Shown: positions 42,234-52,655, counted from the first letter of the stretch. The stretch is DNA of 64,000 nucleotides from Prevotella sp. (GCA_017645645.1 JAGCOB010000004.1:1-64000); one strand, 5' to 3'. The notes: generated by a model from the sequence alone, not told the origin. Made by a program: numbers and translations.

Positions 42234-45062
42234 ATGAAACTTAGAAAACTTTTTGTGGCTGCACTGATGATATTCAGTTCTGCAGCAATGGTGGCACAAG
42301 AGATGCAATTGCCGCCAATTCCCGTTGATCCTGCCGTTCGTATCGGTAAGTTGGATAACGGACTGACTTATTACATTCGTCATAACGAGTATCCTGAGCA
42401 TGTAGCAAACTTCTACATCGCCCAGCGCGTAGGTTCCATCAACGAGGATGACAGTCAGCGTGGTCTGGCTCACTTCCTAGAGCACATGGCATTCAACGGC
42501 TCTGAACACTTTAAGGGTAATGGCATCATTGAGTTCTGCCGCTCACTAGGTGTAGAGTTCGGTAGCGATCTGAATGCCTATACCAGCATCGACCAGACCG
42601 TCTATCGCGTCTGCGACGTACCTACCAAGCGCGCCACTGCAGTAGACTCCTGTCTGTTGATTCTGAAAGACTGGTCAAATGGTCTTGCTCTGGAGCCTGA
42701 CGAGATTGACAAGGAGCGTGACGTAGTCCATAACGAGTGGCGTTTAGGTGAGGGTCCCTCACAGCGTATGATTACCCGTGCCCTACCGAAGATGTATCCA
42801 GGCTCTAAGTACGGTGAGCGTATGCCAATAGGTCTGATGAGCGTGATTGACAGTTTCAAACCCCAGACCCTTCGTGCCTATTATCAGAAATGGTATCGTC
42901 CCGACAACCAGGCTATCATCGTAGTAGGCGATGTCGACGTAGACCATATCGAGGCACAGATCAAGAGCCTTTTCGGAGGTATCAAGGTAGATCCCAATGC
43001 TCCAAAGGTTATCCCAGAACCTGTCCCTGACACCAAGGAGGCTATCTATGTCTTCGAGAAAGACAAGGAGATGCAGATGAGCCAGATCATGATGATGATG
43101 AAACATGACGCTACTCCCAAAGAGGAAAAATCCAACATGGGATATCTTATCCAGGACTATGCTGTCAGTGTTATCTCCCAGATGATGAACCAACGCCTGA
43201 ACGAAATGACACAAGAAGAGTCTTGCCCCTTCTTCCAGGCTTTTGCAAATGATGGTACTTATTTGTTGTCAAGAACCAAGGACTGTTTCGAGTTAATTGG
43301 TATTCCCAAAGAAGGTAAGGACATGGAGACCCTCCAGGTTCTCTATCGGGAGGCAAAACGTGCCCGTGAGTTCGGTTTCACCGCTACAGAGTACGAGCGT
43401 GCCAAGGCAGACTACCTGAGCGGACTGGAGAAGCGCTATACCAACCGCGACAAGCGTAAGAACGATGAGTATGGCAACGCCTACCGCGACCATTATCTGG
43501 ACAACGAGCCTATTCCCCCATTGGATATGCTTTACCAGACTATGCAGCAGATTGCCCCGAATATTCCTATCCAGATTATCAATCAAATGGTTCCTGAGTT
43601 GATTTCCGCCACAGACAGCAACCTCGTTGTGATGGAGTTTGCACAGGAAAAAGAAGGCAAGGTCTATCCTACTGAGCAGGCAATGGCTGCAGCTATTGCC
43701 GCTGCCCGTGCTGAGAAGATTGAGGCTTATGTGGACAATGTGAAGAATGAACCACTGGTTGACGTAACGACCATCAAGGCAGGTAAGATTACCAAAGAGA
43801 CAGAGAACAAGACCTTTGGTTATAAGGAACTGACCCTCTCTAACGGTGCTACCGTGATTCTGAAGAAGACTGACTTCAAGGATGACGAGGTACAGATGCA
43901 GGCATTCGCCAAAGGTGGCAAGTCTCTCTATGGTGCCGCTGACTATACCAACCTGAAAGTATTTGACTATGCCATCGGTATCAGTGGTATTGGTAATTTC
44001 AGTAACACAGAACTGACAAAGGCTCTCGCTGGTAAAGAAGCAAATGCTGACCTGTCACTTGGCAATACCCGTCAGTATTTGACTGCTCACTCCACCCCGA
44101 AGGATATCGAGACCATGATGCAGATGTCTTATCTCTACTTCACTGCTGTGAAGAAGGATGAGAAACAGTTCCAGAACCTCATGACACAATTGGAGATGGG
44201 TCTGAAGAACAAGAGTCTTTCACCTGATGCCGTCTTCTCTGACTCTATTGCCAATACAATGTACAGCCACAATCCCCGCTTCGCAAATCCTGATGTGAAG
44301 GATCTGAAGGACATCAACTACGACCGTATCCTGGAGATTGCCAAAGAGCGCTTCCAGAATGCCGGACAGTTTACTTTCGTCATCTGTGGTAACTTTGACG
44401 AGACGACCATCCGTCCGTTGATTGAACAGTATATCGCTTCACTGCCTGCCACCAAGGCAAAGGCTGAGGACTTCAACGAGATCATGACACTTGCCAAGGG
44501 CGAGGTTGTCAATCAGTTCAAGGTGAAGACAGAGTCTCCCAAGGCTACGGCACGTGAGTTGTGGTATGCCGATGCTCCTTATACATTAGAGAACATCGTG
44601 AAGATTGATGCTGTCGGACAAATTCTGTCTATGATTTACCTGAAGACGATCCGTGAGGACGAGAGTGCCGCTTATTCTTGCGGTGCCTCAGGTTATTTCA
44701 ACAATTCCAGCCGTCAGCCCAAGGCGATGTTGCAGGCTTACTGTCCGATGAATCCTGATAAGTCGGAACTTGCCGTCCGTCTGTTACATGAGGGTATCGC
44801 CAACATGAGCAAGGCTGTCGATGCCGACCAGCTTGCCAAGGTAAAAGAGTATATGCTCAAGCAGATTGACGTGGATGCCAAGAAGAACAGCTATTGGGTA
44901 AATACCATCACCACCTTCAAGGAGTTTGGACTGGATGTCTATACCGACTACAAGAAGACGGTAGAGGCTCTGACTGTTGAAAATGTTCGTGACTTCCTGA
45001 ACAATATCATTCTGAAGAGTGGCAATCATGTGGAGGTCATTATGACTCCTGAGGCAAAATAA
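42234..45062 (+). CDS. M16 family zinc metallopeptidase (pitrilysin-like)
   Basis: A 942-residue periplasmic or envelope protease. Signal peptide MKLRKLFVAALMIFSSAAMVA; the inverted zinc motif HFLEHMAF (His-x-x-Glu-His, about residue 84) with the distal Glu near NEWRLGEG; four M16 domains in two halves, the second beginning around KTFGYKELTLSNGATVILKK and lacking the zinc site, as in other single-chain M16 enzymes. Length is typical. Ends in a terminator. Confidence 0.93.
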   Translation: MKLRKLFVAALMIFSSAAMVAQEMQLPPIPVDPAVRIGKLDNGLTYYIRHNEYPEHVANFYIAQRVGSINEDDSQRGLAHFLEHMAFNGSEHFKGNGIIEFCRSLGVEFGSDLNAYTSIDQTVYRVCDVPTKRATAVDSCLLILKDWSNGLALEPDEIDKERDVVHNEWRLGEGPSQRMITRALPKMYPGSKYGERMPIGLMSVIDSFKPQTLRAYYQKWYRPDNQAIIVVGDVDVDHIEAQIKSLFGGIKVDPNAPKVIPEPVPDTKEAIYVFEKDKEMQMSQIMMMMKHDATPKEEKSNMGYLIQDYAVSVISQMMNQRLNEMTQEESCPFFQAFANDGTYLLSRTKDCFELIGIPKEGKDMETLQVLYREAKRAREFGFTATEYERAKADYLSGLEKRYTNRDKRKNDEYGNAYRDHYLDNEPIPPLDMLYQTMQQIAPNIPIQIINQMVPELISATDSNLVVMEFAQEKEGKVYPTEQAMAAAIAAARAEKIEAYVDNVKNEPLVDVTTIKAGKITKETENKTFGYKELTLSNGATVILKKTDFKDDEVQMQAFAKGGKSLYGAADYTNLKVFDYAIGISGIGNFSNTELTKALAGKEANADLSLGNTRQYLTAHSTPKDIETMMQMSYLYFTAVKKDEKQFQNLMTQLEMGLKNKSLSPDAVFSDSIANTMYSHNPRFANPDVKDLKDINYDRILEIAKERFQNAGQFTFVICGNFDETTIRPLIEQYIASLPATKAKAEDFNEIMTLAKGEVVNQFKVKTESPKATARELWYADAPYTLENIVKIDAVGQILSMIYLKTIREDESAAYSCGASGYFNNSSRQPKAMLQAYCPMNPDKSELAVRLLHEGIANMSKAVDADQLAKVKEYMLKQIDVDAKKNSYWVNTITTFKEFGLDVYTDYKKTVEALTVENVRDFLNNIILKSGNHVEVIMTPEAK

Positions 45063-45083
45063 TTACATTTCACTAATAATAGG

Positions 45084-45125
45084 TAAAACGGCTTGTTTCA
45101 TGAAGAAGCAAGCCGTTTTATTTTG
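45084..45125 (+). terminator. Terminator of the M16 protease gene
   Basis: 12-bp perfect stem TAAAACGGCTTG/CAAGCCGTTTTA, loop of 13 bases, then TTTTG. The T-run doubles as the -33 element of metK. Confidence 0.85.
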
Positions 45126-45152
45126 TCATGTCCCGAAATAGTATTAATTTTG
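45122..45152 (+). promoter_or_regulatory. Promoter of metK
   Basis: TTTG (45122-45125), 19-base spacer, TAATTTTG (45145-45152); leader about 23 bases, too short for a SAM riboswitch. Confidence 0.75.
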
Positions 45153-45179
45153 CACCCAAATTCAAAAACAAAGATTAAT

Positions 45180-46439
45180 ATGTCCTATCTATTCTCATCA
45201 GAATCCGTATCTGAAGGGCATCCTGACAAGGTTGCCGATCAGATTAGCGATGCAATATTAGACCAGTTCCTTGCCTATGACGAACATGCCCGTGTCGCCT
45301 GTGAGTCGTTTGTTACCACAGGTCAGGTAGTTATCATGGGTGAGATTCGCAGTGAGGTGTATATTGATTTGCAAACTATTGCCCGTAATACGATCAAGAA
45401 GATTGGTTATACCAAGGCAGAGTATCAGTTTGATGGAAATTCTTGCGGTATCCTGACGGCTATCCATGAGCAGAGTGAGGATATCAACCGTGGCGTAGAC
45501 CGCGAGGACGATGAGAATCAGGGTGCAGGTGACCAAGGAATGATGTTTGGCTATGCTACCAACGAGACGGAGAGTCTAATGCCCGTATCTTTGGACCTTG
45601 CCCATCTGCTGATGCGTACCCTTGCCGAAATCCGTAAGGAAGGCCAGCAGATGACCTATCTCCGTCCTGATGCCAAGAGTCAGGTAACTGTTCAGTATAG
45701 TGACGAGGGTATTCCTGAGCGTATCGACACCATCGTCGTCTCTACCCAGCATGACGAGTTTGATGCAGATGACGAAAAGATGCTCCAACGCATCAAGGAT
45801 GATGTCATCAATATTTTGATTCCCCGTGTGAAGTCGAAGATCCACTCTCCCAAAGTTCTTGCCCTATTTGGGGATGATATCAAATACTATGTCAATCCGA
45901 CGGGTAAGTTCGTCATTGGCGGTCCTCATGGAGATACAGGCCTGACTGGTCGTAAGATTATCGTGGATACCTATGGCGGTAAAGGGGCTCATGGCGGTGG
46001 TGCTTTCTCAGGAAAAGACTCTTCCAAGGTTGATCGCTCTGCAGCTTATGCTGCTCGGCATATCGCCAAGAACATGGTGGCGGCAGGAGTTGCAGACGAG
46101 ATGTTGGTACAAATCAGTTATGCTATTGGTGTGGCAGAACCGATGAATATTTACGTAAATACCTATGGTCGTTCCAACGTGAACATGACAGACGGTGAAA
46201 TAGCCAAACATATTGAGAAACTTTTCGACCTGCGTCCTAAAGCTATTGAGCGTTCACTGAAACTGCGGCAGCCTATGTATCTGGAGACTGCGGCATACGG
46301 ACACATGGGACGTCAGTGCGAGATCGTCAAGAAGACATTCACCAGCCGCTATCATGAGACCAAGACGCTGGATATAGAGCTGTTCACCTGGGAGAAACTC
46401 GATCGTATTGAGGATATTAAACGAGAATTCGGACTGTAA
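45180..46439 (+). CDS. metK: S-adenosylmethionine synthetase
   Basis: A 419-residue enzyme making SAM from methionine and ATP. N-terminal [20 protein letters not shown], central [16 protein letters not shown], and the glycine-rich signature [19 protein letters not shown]. Slightly longer than the E. coli enzyme (384), as in other Bacteroidota. ATG 45180 is chosen because homology begins at MSYLFSS; upstream frame runs into the terminator. DUF4271 follows without a gap. Confidence 0.97.
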   Translation: MSYLFSSESVSEGHPDKVADQISDAILDQFLAYDEHARVACESFVTTGQVVIMGEIRSEVYIDLQTIARNTIKKIGYTKAEYQFDGNSCGILTAIHEQSEDINRGVDREDDENQGAGDQGMMFGYATNETESLMPVSLDLAHLLMRTLAEIRKEGQQMTYLRPDAKSQVTVQYSDEGIPERIDTIVVSTQHDEFDADDEKMLQRIKDDVINILIPRVKSKIHSPKVLALFGDDIKYYVNPTGKFVIGGPHGDTGLTGRKIIVDTYGGKGAHGGGAFSGKDSSKVDRSAAYAARHIAKNMVAAGVADEMLVQISYAIGVAEPMNIYVNTYGRSNVNMTDGEIAKHIEKLFDLRPKAIERSLKLRQPMYLETAAYGHMGRQCEIVKKTFTSRYHETKTLDIELFTWEKLDRIEDIKREFGL

Positions 46440-47459
46440 TTGCTACTGCAAGATTCCATAGCATACCAACAGCCGGTCGCTTTAGGAAATGACTCTGTCG
46501 TCGTCCAACACCGACCGCTGACTCCAGCCCAAGTATTGAGTTGGTTACCTCGTGATGCAACCCCCGCACAACAAGATTCCGCTATCCAGTCGCGATTCAA
46601 GCCTTCTGAGATTCATTGGAGCGAACACCCTGACACCCTCCACCTGCCAGGTCATGACGCAGGTGTGGACCTTATGAAGGCTGACCTTCCCCAATACTAT
46701 CGGGAGAGTTTTTTCTCCAAAGACTCCCTTTTCCATCCGGAACTGCCGGGAGGACGCTATGGTGTGGCTGGCGACCCCGTTCCCTTTAGTGTACGTCAGG
46801 ATGACATCATCACGTCGTTGTTACTTGCCTGTTTTATTTTCTCAGTCATCGCTTTTGCCAATGCCCGACGCTTCATAGCCCGACAGGCAAAGAACTTCTT
46901 CTATTCGCCTCGTGAGGGCACGTCGGAATTTACGGAGACCAGTAATGAACTGCGCTTTCAGACGACATTGGTATTTATTACCTGCATATTAATCTCTTTG
47001 CTTTTCTATTTCTATACACTCAACTATATCGGTGAAACCTTTGTCCTCCGCTCGCAATATACACTGATAACCATCTTTCTTGCAATAACAATTGTCTATT
47101 TCCTGCTCAAGGCGGGATTGTATACTTTCACGAATCTGGTGTTTTTTGATGGTAAAAGAAATCAACAATGGCTTAAGTCTTTGCTCTTCATTATTACCAT
47201 CGAAGGCGTTCTCTTCTTCCCTGCTATTTTGTTTGGTGCCTATTTTGGGTTAAATATCAAAAAGGTTGCTTTTTATATCATTATATCACTCATTATTGTC
47301 AAATTACTGACGATTTATAAGTGTTATAGCATCTTTTTTCGTCGAAATGTCGTCTCTTTACAAATTATTTTGTACCTTTGCACCCTCGAAATAGTACCCT
47401 TGCTCGCCTTTTGGGGCGTGCTTGTCATGACAGCGAATAATTTAAAAATCAATTTTTAG
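46440..47459 (+). CDS. DUF4271 membrane protein
   Basis: A 339-residue protein with a soluble N-terminal half and about six hydrophobic segments in the C-terminal half (from SLLLACFIFSVIAF onward, with LLFYFYTLNYIGETF and LLKAGLYTFTNLVFF). It matches the Bacteroidetes family known as DUF4271; function unknown. The first usable start is TTG at 46440, immediately after the metK stop; the first internal ATG is about 77 codons later and would remove a soluble part. Just ahead of hemD (7 bases). Confidence 0.75.
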   Translation: MLLQDSIAYQQPVALGNDSVVVQHRPLTPAQVLSWLPRDATPAQQDSAIQSRFKPSEIHWSEHPDTLHLPGHDAGVDLMKADLPQYYRESFFSKDSLFHPELPGGRYGVAGDPVPFSVRQDDIITSLLLACFIFSVIAFANARRFIARQAKNFFYSPREGTSEFTETSNELRFQTTLVFITCILISLLFYFYTLNYIGETFVLRSQYTLITIFLAITIVYFLLKAGLYTFTNLVFFDGKRNQQWLKSLLFIITIEGVLFFPAILFGAYFGLNIKKVAFYIIISLIIVKLLTIYKCYSIFFRRNVVSLQIILYLCTLEIVPLLAFWGVLVMTANNLKINF

Positions 47460-47466
47460 GACACCA

Positions 47467-48216
47467 ATGATAAAGAAGATTCTGGTTTCGCAACCCAAAC
47501 CATCCAGTGAGAAATCACCATACTTTGACATTGCTGAAAAATTCGGAGTGGAATTGGTTTTCCGGCCGTTTATTAAGGTAGAAGGAATGACTGCCAAGGA
47601 GTTTCGTACACAAAAGGTGAATATCCTCGACCATACTGCTATCGTGTTCACGTCACGCCACGCCATTGACCATTTCTTCACACTGGCAAAAGAGTTGCGT
47701 GTTGCCATTCCTGAGGACATGAAGTATTTCTGTGTAACAGAGACTATCTCTCTCTACATTCAGAAATATGTGCAGTATCGTAAGCGTAAGGTGTTCTTTG
47801 GGACTACTGGCAAGATTGACGATTTGATTCCGACTATGATCAAGCACAAGCAGGAGAAATACCTGATTCCTATGAGTGATGTCCATAATGACAGTGTGGC
47901 AAAGTTGCTTGACAGCAAGAATTTGCAACATCAGGAATGCGTCATGTACCGGACAGTAAGTAATGACTTCACTCCAGAGGAAGTCAAGTCGTTCGATTAT
48001 GATATGCTGGTTTTCTTTAGTCCTTCCGGAATAGAGTCATTGACCAAGAATTTCCCCGACTTCAAGCAAGGAGAGATTGCTATCGCCACATTCGGTCCTG
48101 CTACAGCTAAGGCTGTCAAGGATGCTGGATTGCGTCTTGACCTTGAGGCTCCTTCAGAGAAATATCCCTCTATGACCAGTGCTTTACAGCATTTCCTGTT
48201 AGAAAAGCAGAAATAA
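47467..48216 (+). CDS. hemD: Uroporphyrinogen-III synthase
   Basis: A 249-residue HEM4-domain enzyme that closes hydroxymethylbilane to uroporphyrinogen III in haem biosynthesis. Two-lobed pattern: KKILVSQPKPSSEKSPYF at the start, IVFTSRHAIDHFF, then FFSPSGIESLTKNF and TFGPATAKAVKDAG. This family is poorly conserved, but the pattern and position are consistent. No other haem gene is adjacent. Confidence 0.88.
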   Translation: MIKKILVSQPKPSSEKSPYFDIAEKFGVELVFRPFIKVEGMTAKEFRTQKVNILDHTAIVFTSRHAIDHFFTLAKELRVAIPEDMKYFCVTETISLYIQKYVQYRKRKVFFGTTGKIDDLIPTMIKHKQEKYLIPMSDVHNDSVAKLLDSKNLQHQECVMYRTVSNDFTPEEVKSFDYDMLVFFSPSGIESLTKNFPDFKQGEIAIATFGPATAKAVKDAGLRLDLEAPSEKYPSMTSALQHFLLEKQK

Positions 48217-48233
48217 ACACCTTATTATATATA

Positions 48234-48626
48234 ATGGCAGCCCATACGCTCAGAAAGCGGGAACGGTTGTGCAGCATGAAACTCACAGACCGTCTCTTCA
48301 ACGGAGCAGGCAGCCACTCCGCGGCAGCCTTCCCTTTGCGGATAGTATGGATGGAGAAAGAGCGTGACGGACAAGAGGCACCAGTACAGATTCTGGTGAG
48401 TGTCTCCAAACGTCATTTCAAACGGGCGGTTAAGCGAAACCGTGTCAAACGCCAGATACGCGAAGCTTACAGACTGACGAAACAACCGCTGTACGACAAA
48501 CTGGAACAAGATTCTCAACGAGTTATTGTTATGGCATTCATCTGGCTTGCTGACAGTTTGTACAGTTCTGCGGAAGTGGTTAACAGGATGGAGAGGCTGA
48601 TACAACGAATTACGGAAAAATTATGA
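48234..48626 (+). CDS. rnpA: Ribonuclease P protein component
   Basis: A 130-residue basic protein that helps the RNase P RNA cleave tRNA 5' leaders. Signature [18 protein letters not shown] (about residues 63-80) with the N-terminal [10 protein letters not shown] and VSVSKRHF. Somewhat long, with an Ala/Ser-rich loop near residue 25. Overlaps yidD by 4 bases (ATGA), the usual rnpA-yidD arrangement. Confidence 0.95.
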   Translation: MAAHTLRKRERLCSMKLTDRLFNGAGSHSAAAFPLRIVWMEKERDGQEAPVQILVSVSKRHFKRAVKRNRVKRQIREAYRLTKQPLYDKLEQDSQRVIVMAFIWLADSLYSSAEVVNRMERLIQRITEKL

Positions 48627-48865
48627 GACGGCTCTTGCATTATATCTCCCGGACAATGGTATGGATATTATTGCTTCCCATCCGTTTCTACCAGGTAGCC
48701 ATCTCACCCTATACGCCTCCTTCCTGTCGGTTTACGCCCACTTGCAGTGAATATGCTCGTCAGGCATTGATAAAACACGGTCCCATTAAAGGACTTTATC
48801 TGGCAGTTAGAAGGATATTAAGATGTCACCCTTGGGGTGGAAGCGGATATGATCCAGTACCCTGA
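48623..48865 (+). CDS. yidD: Membrane protein insertion efficiency factor YidD
   Basis: An 80-residue protein with the family core [29 protein letters not shown] and [17 protein letters not shown]. It acts with YidC at the membrane. The 80-residue length and the overlap with rnpA are typical. After it comes a short repeat-like AT-rich gap (48865-48897) built on AGTTTATAGTTAATAGTTTA. Confidence 0.95.
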   Translation: MRRLLHYISRTMVWILLLPIRFYQVAISPYTPPSCRFTPTCSEYARQALIKHGPIKGLYLAVRRILRCHPWGGSGYDPVP

Positions 48866-48907
48866 AAAGTTTATAGTTAATAGTTTAGAGTTTAAAGATA
48901 TAAGATA

Positions 48908-50206
48908 ATGAAAAAGAACTTTGTTGAAGAACTTCGTTGGCGCGGCATGTTGGCCCAGATGATGCCAGGAACAGAGGAACTGCTCCAGAAGGAGATGGTA
49001 ACAGCATACTTGGGTACTGACCCGACAGCAGATTCGTTGCATATCGGTCACTTATGCGGTATCATGATGCTCCGCCATTTACAGCGTTGCGGTCATAGAC
49101 CGATTATTCTGGTGGGTGGTGCTACAGGTATGATTGGCGACCCTTCTGGTAAGAGTCAGGAGCGTAATCTGCTCAACGACGAGACCTTGCGTCATAATCA
49201 GGAGTGCATCAAGAAACAGGTGGCTAAGTTCCTCGATTTCGAATCAAAGGAAGAGAATGCCGCCATCATGGTGAATAACTATGATTGGATGAAGGACTTC
49301 ACTTTCCTCGATTTTGCCCGTGAGGTTGGTAAGCATATCACTGTCAACTATATGATGGCTAAGGAAAGTGTGCAGCAGCGCCTGAATGGTACGGCTCGTG
49401 ATGGCCTTTCTTTTACAGAGTTCACATATCAGTTGTTGCAGGGTTATGACTTCCTGTATCTCTATCAGCACTATGGTGTGAAACTCCAGCTGGGTGGTAA
49501 CGACCAGTGGGGAAACATGACAACAGGTACGGAGTTGATTCGTCGCACCTTGGGTAATGAGGTAGAGACCTTTGCGCTGACCTGTCCGTTGATTACCAAG
49601 AGCGATGGTAAGAAGTTCGGAAAGACAGAAAGTGGAAATATCTGGCTTGATCCTGCTCGTACGACTCCCTATAAGTTCTACCAGTTCTGGCTCAATGTCA
49701 GTGATGAGGATGCAGAGCGTTATATCAAGATCTTCACTTCTTTGGAGAAGGAGACGATTGATGCACTTGTTGAGGAGCATAAGCAAGACCCTGGTCGTCG
49801 TGTCCTTCAGCGTCGTTTGGCAGAGGAAGTCACCGTGATGGTACACTCTCAGGAAGCTCTTGATACAGCTATCGAGGCAAGTAACATCCTTTTCGGCAAG
49901 TCTACGAAAGAGGGACTGGAGAAACTGGATGAGCAGACTTTCCTGGATGTCTTCGACGGAGTGCCTCAGTTTGAAATTTCCAAAGACCAGTTAGGACAGG
50001 CTGCCATTGAACTCTTCACGACTGTCGCACCAGTTTTCCCTTCTAAGGGTGAGATGCGTAAGATGGTACAAGGCGGTGGTGTCAGTCTGAACAAGGAGAA
50101 ACTGATGGATCAGAATCGTCCTGTGACAACGGATGATTTGATTGATGGAAAGTATCTGCTGGCCCAGAAAGGTAAGAAGAATTATTATCTGCTGATAGTG
50201 AAATAA
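48908..50206 (+). CDS. tyrS: Tyrosyl-tRNA synthetase
   Basis: A 432-residue class I aminoacyl-tRNA synthetase. The HIGH motif is in [12 protein letters not shown], the tyrosine-binding region in [21 protein letters not shown], the KMSKS-type loop is [11 protein letters not shown], and the C-terminal S4-like domain ends in [21 protein letters not shown]. Standard length. Confidence 0.97.
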   Translation: MKKNFVEELRWRGMLAQMMPGTEELLQKEMVTAYLGTDPTADSLHIGHLCGIMMLRHLQRCGHRPIILVGGATGMIGDPSGKSQERNLLNDETLRHNQECIKKQVAKFLDFESKEENAAIMVNNYDWMKDFTFLDFAREVGKHITVNYMMAKESVQQRLNGTARDGLSFTEFTYQLLQGYDFLYLYQHYGVKLQLGGNDQWGNMTTGTELIRRTLGNEVETFALTCPLITKSDGKKFGKTESGNIWLDPARTTPYKFYQFWLNVSDEDAERYIKIFTSLEKETIDALVEEHKQDPGRRVLQRRLAEEVTVMVHSQEALDTAIEASNILFGKSTKEGLEKLDEQTFLDVFDGVPQFEISKDQLGQAAIELFTTVAPVFPSKGEMRKMVQGGGVSLNKEKLMDQNRPVTTDDLIDGKYLLAQKGKKNYYLLIVK

Positions 50207-50217
50207 TTGGCTAAAAA

Positions 50218-50249
50218 TTTGGTGGTGGCATGAAAAACCACTACCTTTG
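50218..50249 (+). promoter_or_regulatory. Promoter of tRNA-Gln / argS
   Basis: TTTG (50218-50221), 20-base spacer, TACCTTTG (50242-50249), 21 bases before the mature tRNA. Confidence 0.75.
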
Positions 50250-50270
50250 CAGCCGCAAACAAACAGTTGG

Positions 50271-50341
50271 TGTCCAATGGTGTAATGGTAGCACAACAGG
50301 TTTTGGTTCTGTTTGTGGTGGTTCGAATCCGCCTTGGACAA
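50271..50341 (+). tRNA. tRNA-Gln (anticodon TTG)
   Basis: A 71-base tRNA: acceptor TGTCCAA/TTGGACA with discriminator A, anticodon stem ACAGG/TCTGT with loop TTTTGGT giving TTG (reads CAA), T-loop GGTTCGAATCC. The weak U-A first pair is typical of tRNA-Gln. CCA is not encoded. Confidence 0.96.
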
Positions 50342-50348
50342 CATCCTT

Positions 50349-50379
50349 AAATCATCCGCATGCGCCATGTGGATGATTT
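50349..50379 (+). other. Strong hairpin between tRNA-Gln and argS
   Basis: 13-bp stem AAATCATCCGCAT/ATGTGGATGATTT (one G-U) around GCGCC. No T-run follows, so a processing signal, stabiliser or attenuator is more likely than a terminator. Confidence 0.6.
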
Positions 50380-50401
50380 CACGATTAAAGAGGTATACCA
50401 A

Positions 50402-52183
50402 ATGAATATTGAATCGCAAATCATGAATGCCGCCCAACAAGCCGTCAAGGCTTTATATGGGCAAGAAGTACCAGAGAAGATGGTACAGTTGCAGAAGACA
50501 CGCAGCGAGTTTGAGGGTAACCTGACACTCGTCGTTTTCCCCTTCTTGAAGATTTCCAAGAAGAATCCTGAGCAGACAGCCCAGGAAATAGGACAGTATC
50601 TGGTAGACAACTGCGAGGCTATTGCTGCGTTTAATGTCGTAAAGGGCTTCCTGAACCTTGTCATCGCTCCTGCTGCATGGCTTTTCCTGCTGTCTGATAT
50701 GGATGCTGATGAGCATTATGGAGAGAAGCAGGCTACGGCAGATAGTCCTCTCGTCATGATTGAATATTCATCGCCTAATACCAACAAACCCCTTCATTTG
50801 GGACATGTCCGCAACAACCTCCTGGGTTGGTCTTTGGCGCAGATCATGCAGGCTAATGGTAATAAGGTCGTAAAGACGAACATCGTCAACGATCGTGGTA
50901 TCCATATCTGTAAGTCGATGCTCGCTTGGTTGAAGTGGGGTAATGGTGAGACGCCTGAGTCTTCTGGCAAGAAAGGCGACCACCTCATTGGCGACTATTA
51001 TGTGGCTTTTGACAAACACTATCGTGAGGAAATCAAGGAACTCATAGCCCAAGGTATGGACGAAGAGAAGGCTAAGCAGGAGGCTCCACTCATCAAGGAG
51101 GCTCATGAGATGCTCGTCAAATGGGAACAGAACGATCCTGAAGTGCGTGCCCTTTGGGAGAAGATGAACAACTGGGTATATGCAGGCTTTGATGAGACCT
51201 ATAAGATGATGGGTGTCTCCTTCGATAAGATATACTATGAGTCGCAGACCTACCTGAAAGGTAAGGCAAAAGTAGAGGAGGGACTTGCCAAAGGACTCTT
51301 CGAGCGTCATGAGGATGGCAGCGTTTGGGCAGACCTGACTGATGAGGGACTCGACCAGAAACTGTTGCTGCGTAGCGATGGTACCAGCGTTTATATGACG
51401 CAGGACATCGGTACTGCTGAGATGCGCTTTCAAGACTATCCCATCGACAAGATGATATATGTCGTAGGTAACGAACAGAACTACCACTTCCAAGTGCTCT
51501 CTATCTTGCTTGACCGCTTAGGTTTCAAATGGGGTAAGGAACTTGTACATTTCTCTTATGGTATGGTGGAGTTGCCTAATGGTAAGATGAAAAGTCGTGA
51601 AGGTACAGTAGTGGATGCTGACGACCTCATGCAACTGATGATTGACGATGCGCTGAAGACTTCCTTAGAACTGGGTAAGTTTGCCGATATGGGAGAAGAA
51701 GAGCGCAACGAGATAGCTCGCATCGTGGGTATGGGCGCCCTGAAATATTTCATCCTTAAGGTGGATGCCCGCAAGAATATGCTGTTTAATCCTGAGGAGT
51801 CTATTGACTTCAATGGTAACACAGGTCCTTTCATCCAGTACACCTATGCGAGAATACGCAGTATTCTTCGTAAGGCTCAGAGTTCTCTGAGTTCTCTGAG
51901 TACTCAGAGTTCTCTGAATGAAAAAGAGGTAGAACTCATCCAAAAGATGAGTGAATATGGTGCTGCTGTCGAGCAGGCTGGTAAGGATTATTCACCCAGT
52001 GGTATTGCCAACTACTGCTATGAGTTGACGAAAGTCTTCAACCAGTTCTATCACGACTACAGCATCCTCAACGAGGAAGACGAGCAGAAGCGTCAGGTAC
52101 GTCTGGTGATTGCTCGTAATGTTGGCAAGATCATCCACAATGGTATGGCCCTCCTTGGCATCGAAGTCCCAGAACGCATGTGA
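50402..52183 (+). CDS. argS: Arginyl-tRNA synthetase
   Basis: A 593-residue class I synthetase. Signature SPNTNKPLHLGHVRNNLLG (HIGH-type) near residue 122, KMSKS-type GKMKSREGTVVDADDL near residue 395, and the DALR anticodon-binding C-terminus. ATG 50402 is chosen because homology begins at MNIESQI. A repeat-encoded insert SSLSSLSTQSSL (about residues 494-505) lies just before the anticodon-binding domain. Preceded by tRNA-Gln and a hairpin, with which it may be co-transcribed. Joined to the RNase H gene by a TGATG stop-start. Confidence 0.97.
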   Translation: MNIESQIMNAAQQAVKALYGQEVPEKMVQLQKTRSEFEGNLTLVVFPFLKISKKNPEQTAQEIGQYLVDNCEAIAAFNVVKGFLNLVIAPAAWLFLLSDMDADEHYGEKQATADSPLVMIEYSSPNTNKPLHLGHVRNNLLGWSLAQIMQANGNKVVKTNIVNDRGIHICKSMLAWLKWGNGETPESSGKKGDHLIGDYYVAFDKHYREEIKELIAQGMDEEKAKQEAPLIKEAHEMLVKWEQNDPEVRALWEKMNNWVYAGFDETYKMMGVSFDKIYYESQTYLKGKAKVEEGLAKGLFERHEDGSVWADLTDEGLDQKLLLRSDGTSVYMTQDIGTAEMRFQDYPIDKMIYVVGNEQNYHFQVLSILLDRLGFKWGKELVHFSYGMVELPNGKMKSREGTVVDADDLMQLMIDDALKTSLELGKFADMGEEERNEIARIVGMGALKYFILKVDARKNMLFNPEESIDFNGNTGPFIQYTYARIRSILRKAQSSLSSLSTQSSLNEKEVELIQKMSEYGAAVEQAGKDYSPSGIANYCYELTKVFNQFYHDYSILNEEDEQKRQVRLVIARNVGKIIHNGMALLGIEVPERM

Positions 52184-52644
52184 TGCAGAACCCTCCAGAC
52201 TATAGACACGACACTGTTTTGCCGCTTCCCATGGAAGTGAAGGCAGATGCATGGGCAGTGGATGCTGCATGTAGTGGTAATCCTGGACCTATGGAATACC
52301 AGGCAATAGACTTGGCGACAGGTGCACGTGTGTTCCATTTTGGTCCGATGAAGGGCACTAATAATATCGGAGAGTTTTTGGCTATCGTTCATGCCCTTGC
52401 CTTGATGCAACAGCAAGGACTGCATGACAAGACCATCTATAGCGATTCCTATAATGCCATTCTCTGGGTCAATAAACGGAAATGTAAGACCAAATTGGAA
52501 CGTACCCCAGAGACAGAGGAACTCTTTCAGATCATCCTTCGTGCTGAGCGATGGTTGAATACGCACATTTGGCGTAATCCTATCATCAAGTGGGAAACCC
52601 AACAATGGGGCGAAGTTCCTGCAGACTTCGGCAGAAAGAAGTAA
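52183..52644 (+). CDS. RNase H-like protein (ribonuclease HI type)
   Basis: A 153-residue RNase H-fold protein. Catalytic acids are visible in VDAACSGNPGPMEYQAID (first Asp), NNIGEFLAIVHAL (Glu) and YSDSYNAILWV (Asp). Such proteins cut RNA in RNA/DNA hybrids. ATG 52183 overlaps the argS stop (TGATG); a GTG one codon upstream is also possible. Shorter and divergent from E. coli RnhA, closer to the Bacteroidetes viroplasmin-type variant. Confidence 0.85.
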   Translation: MQNPPDYRHDTVLPLPMEVKADAWAVDAACSGNPGPMEYQAIDLATGARVFHFGPMKGTNNIGEFLAIVHALALMQQQGLHDKTIYSDSYNAILWVNKRKCKTKLERTPETEELFQIILRAERWLNTHIWRNPIIKWETQQWGEVPADFGRKK

Positions 52645-52655
52645 ACTTACCATTT

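Noticed and set aside
45126..45179. SAM riboswitch upstream of metK
   Set aside because: The predicted leader is about 23 bases, too short for a known SAM aptamer, and no motif is visible.
2916..48233. A 17-base identity (ACACCTTATTATATATA) at 2916-2932 and 48217-48233
   Set aside because: AT-rich and only two copies; chance is likely in 64 kb. Similar TTATATATA words occur elsewhere without pattern.
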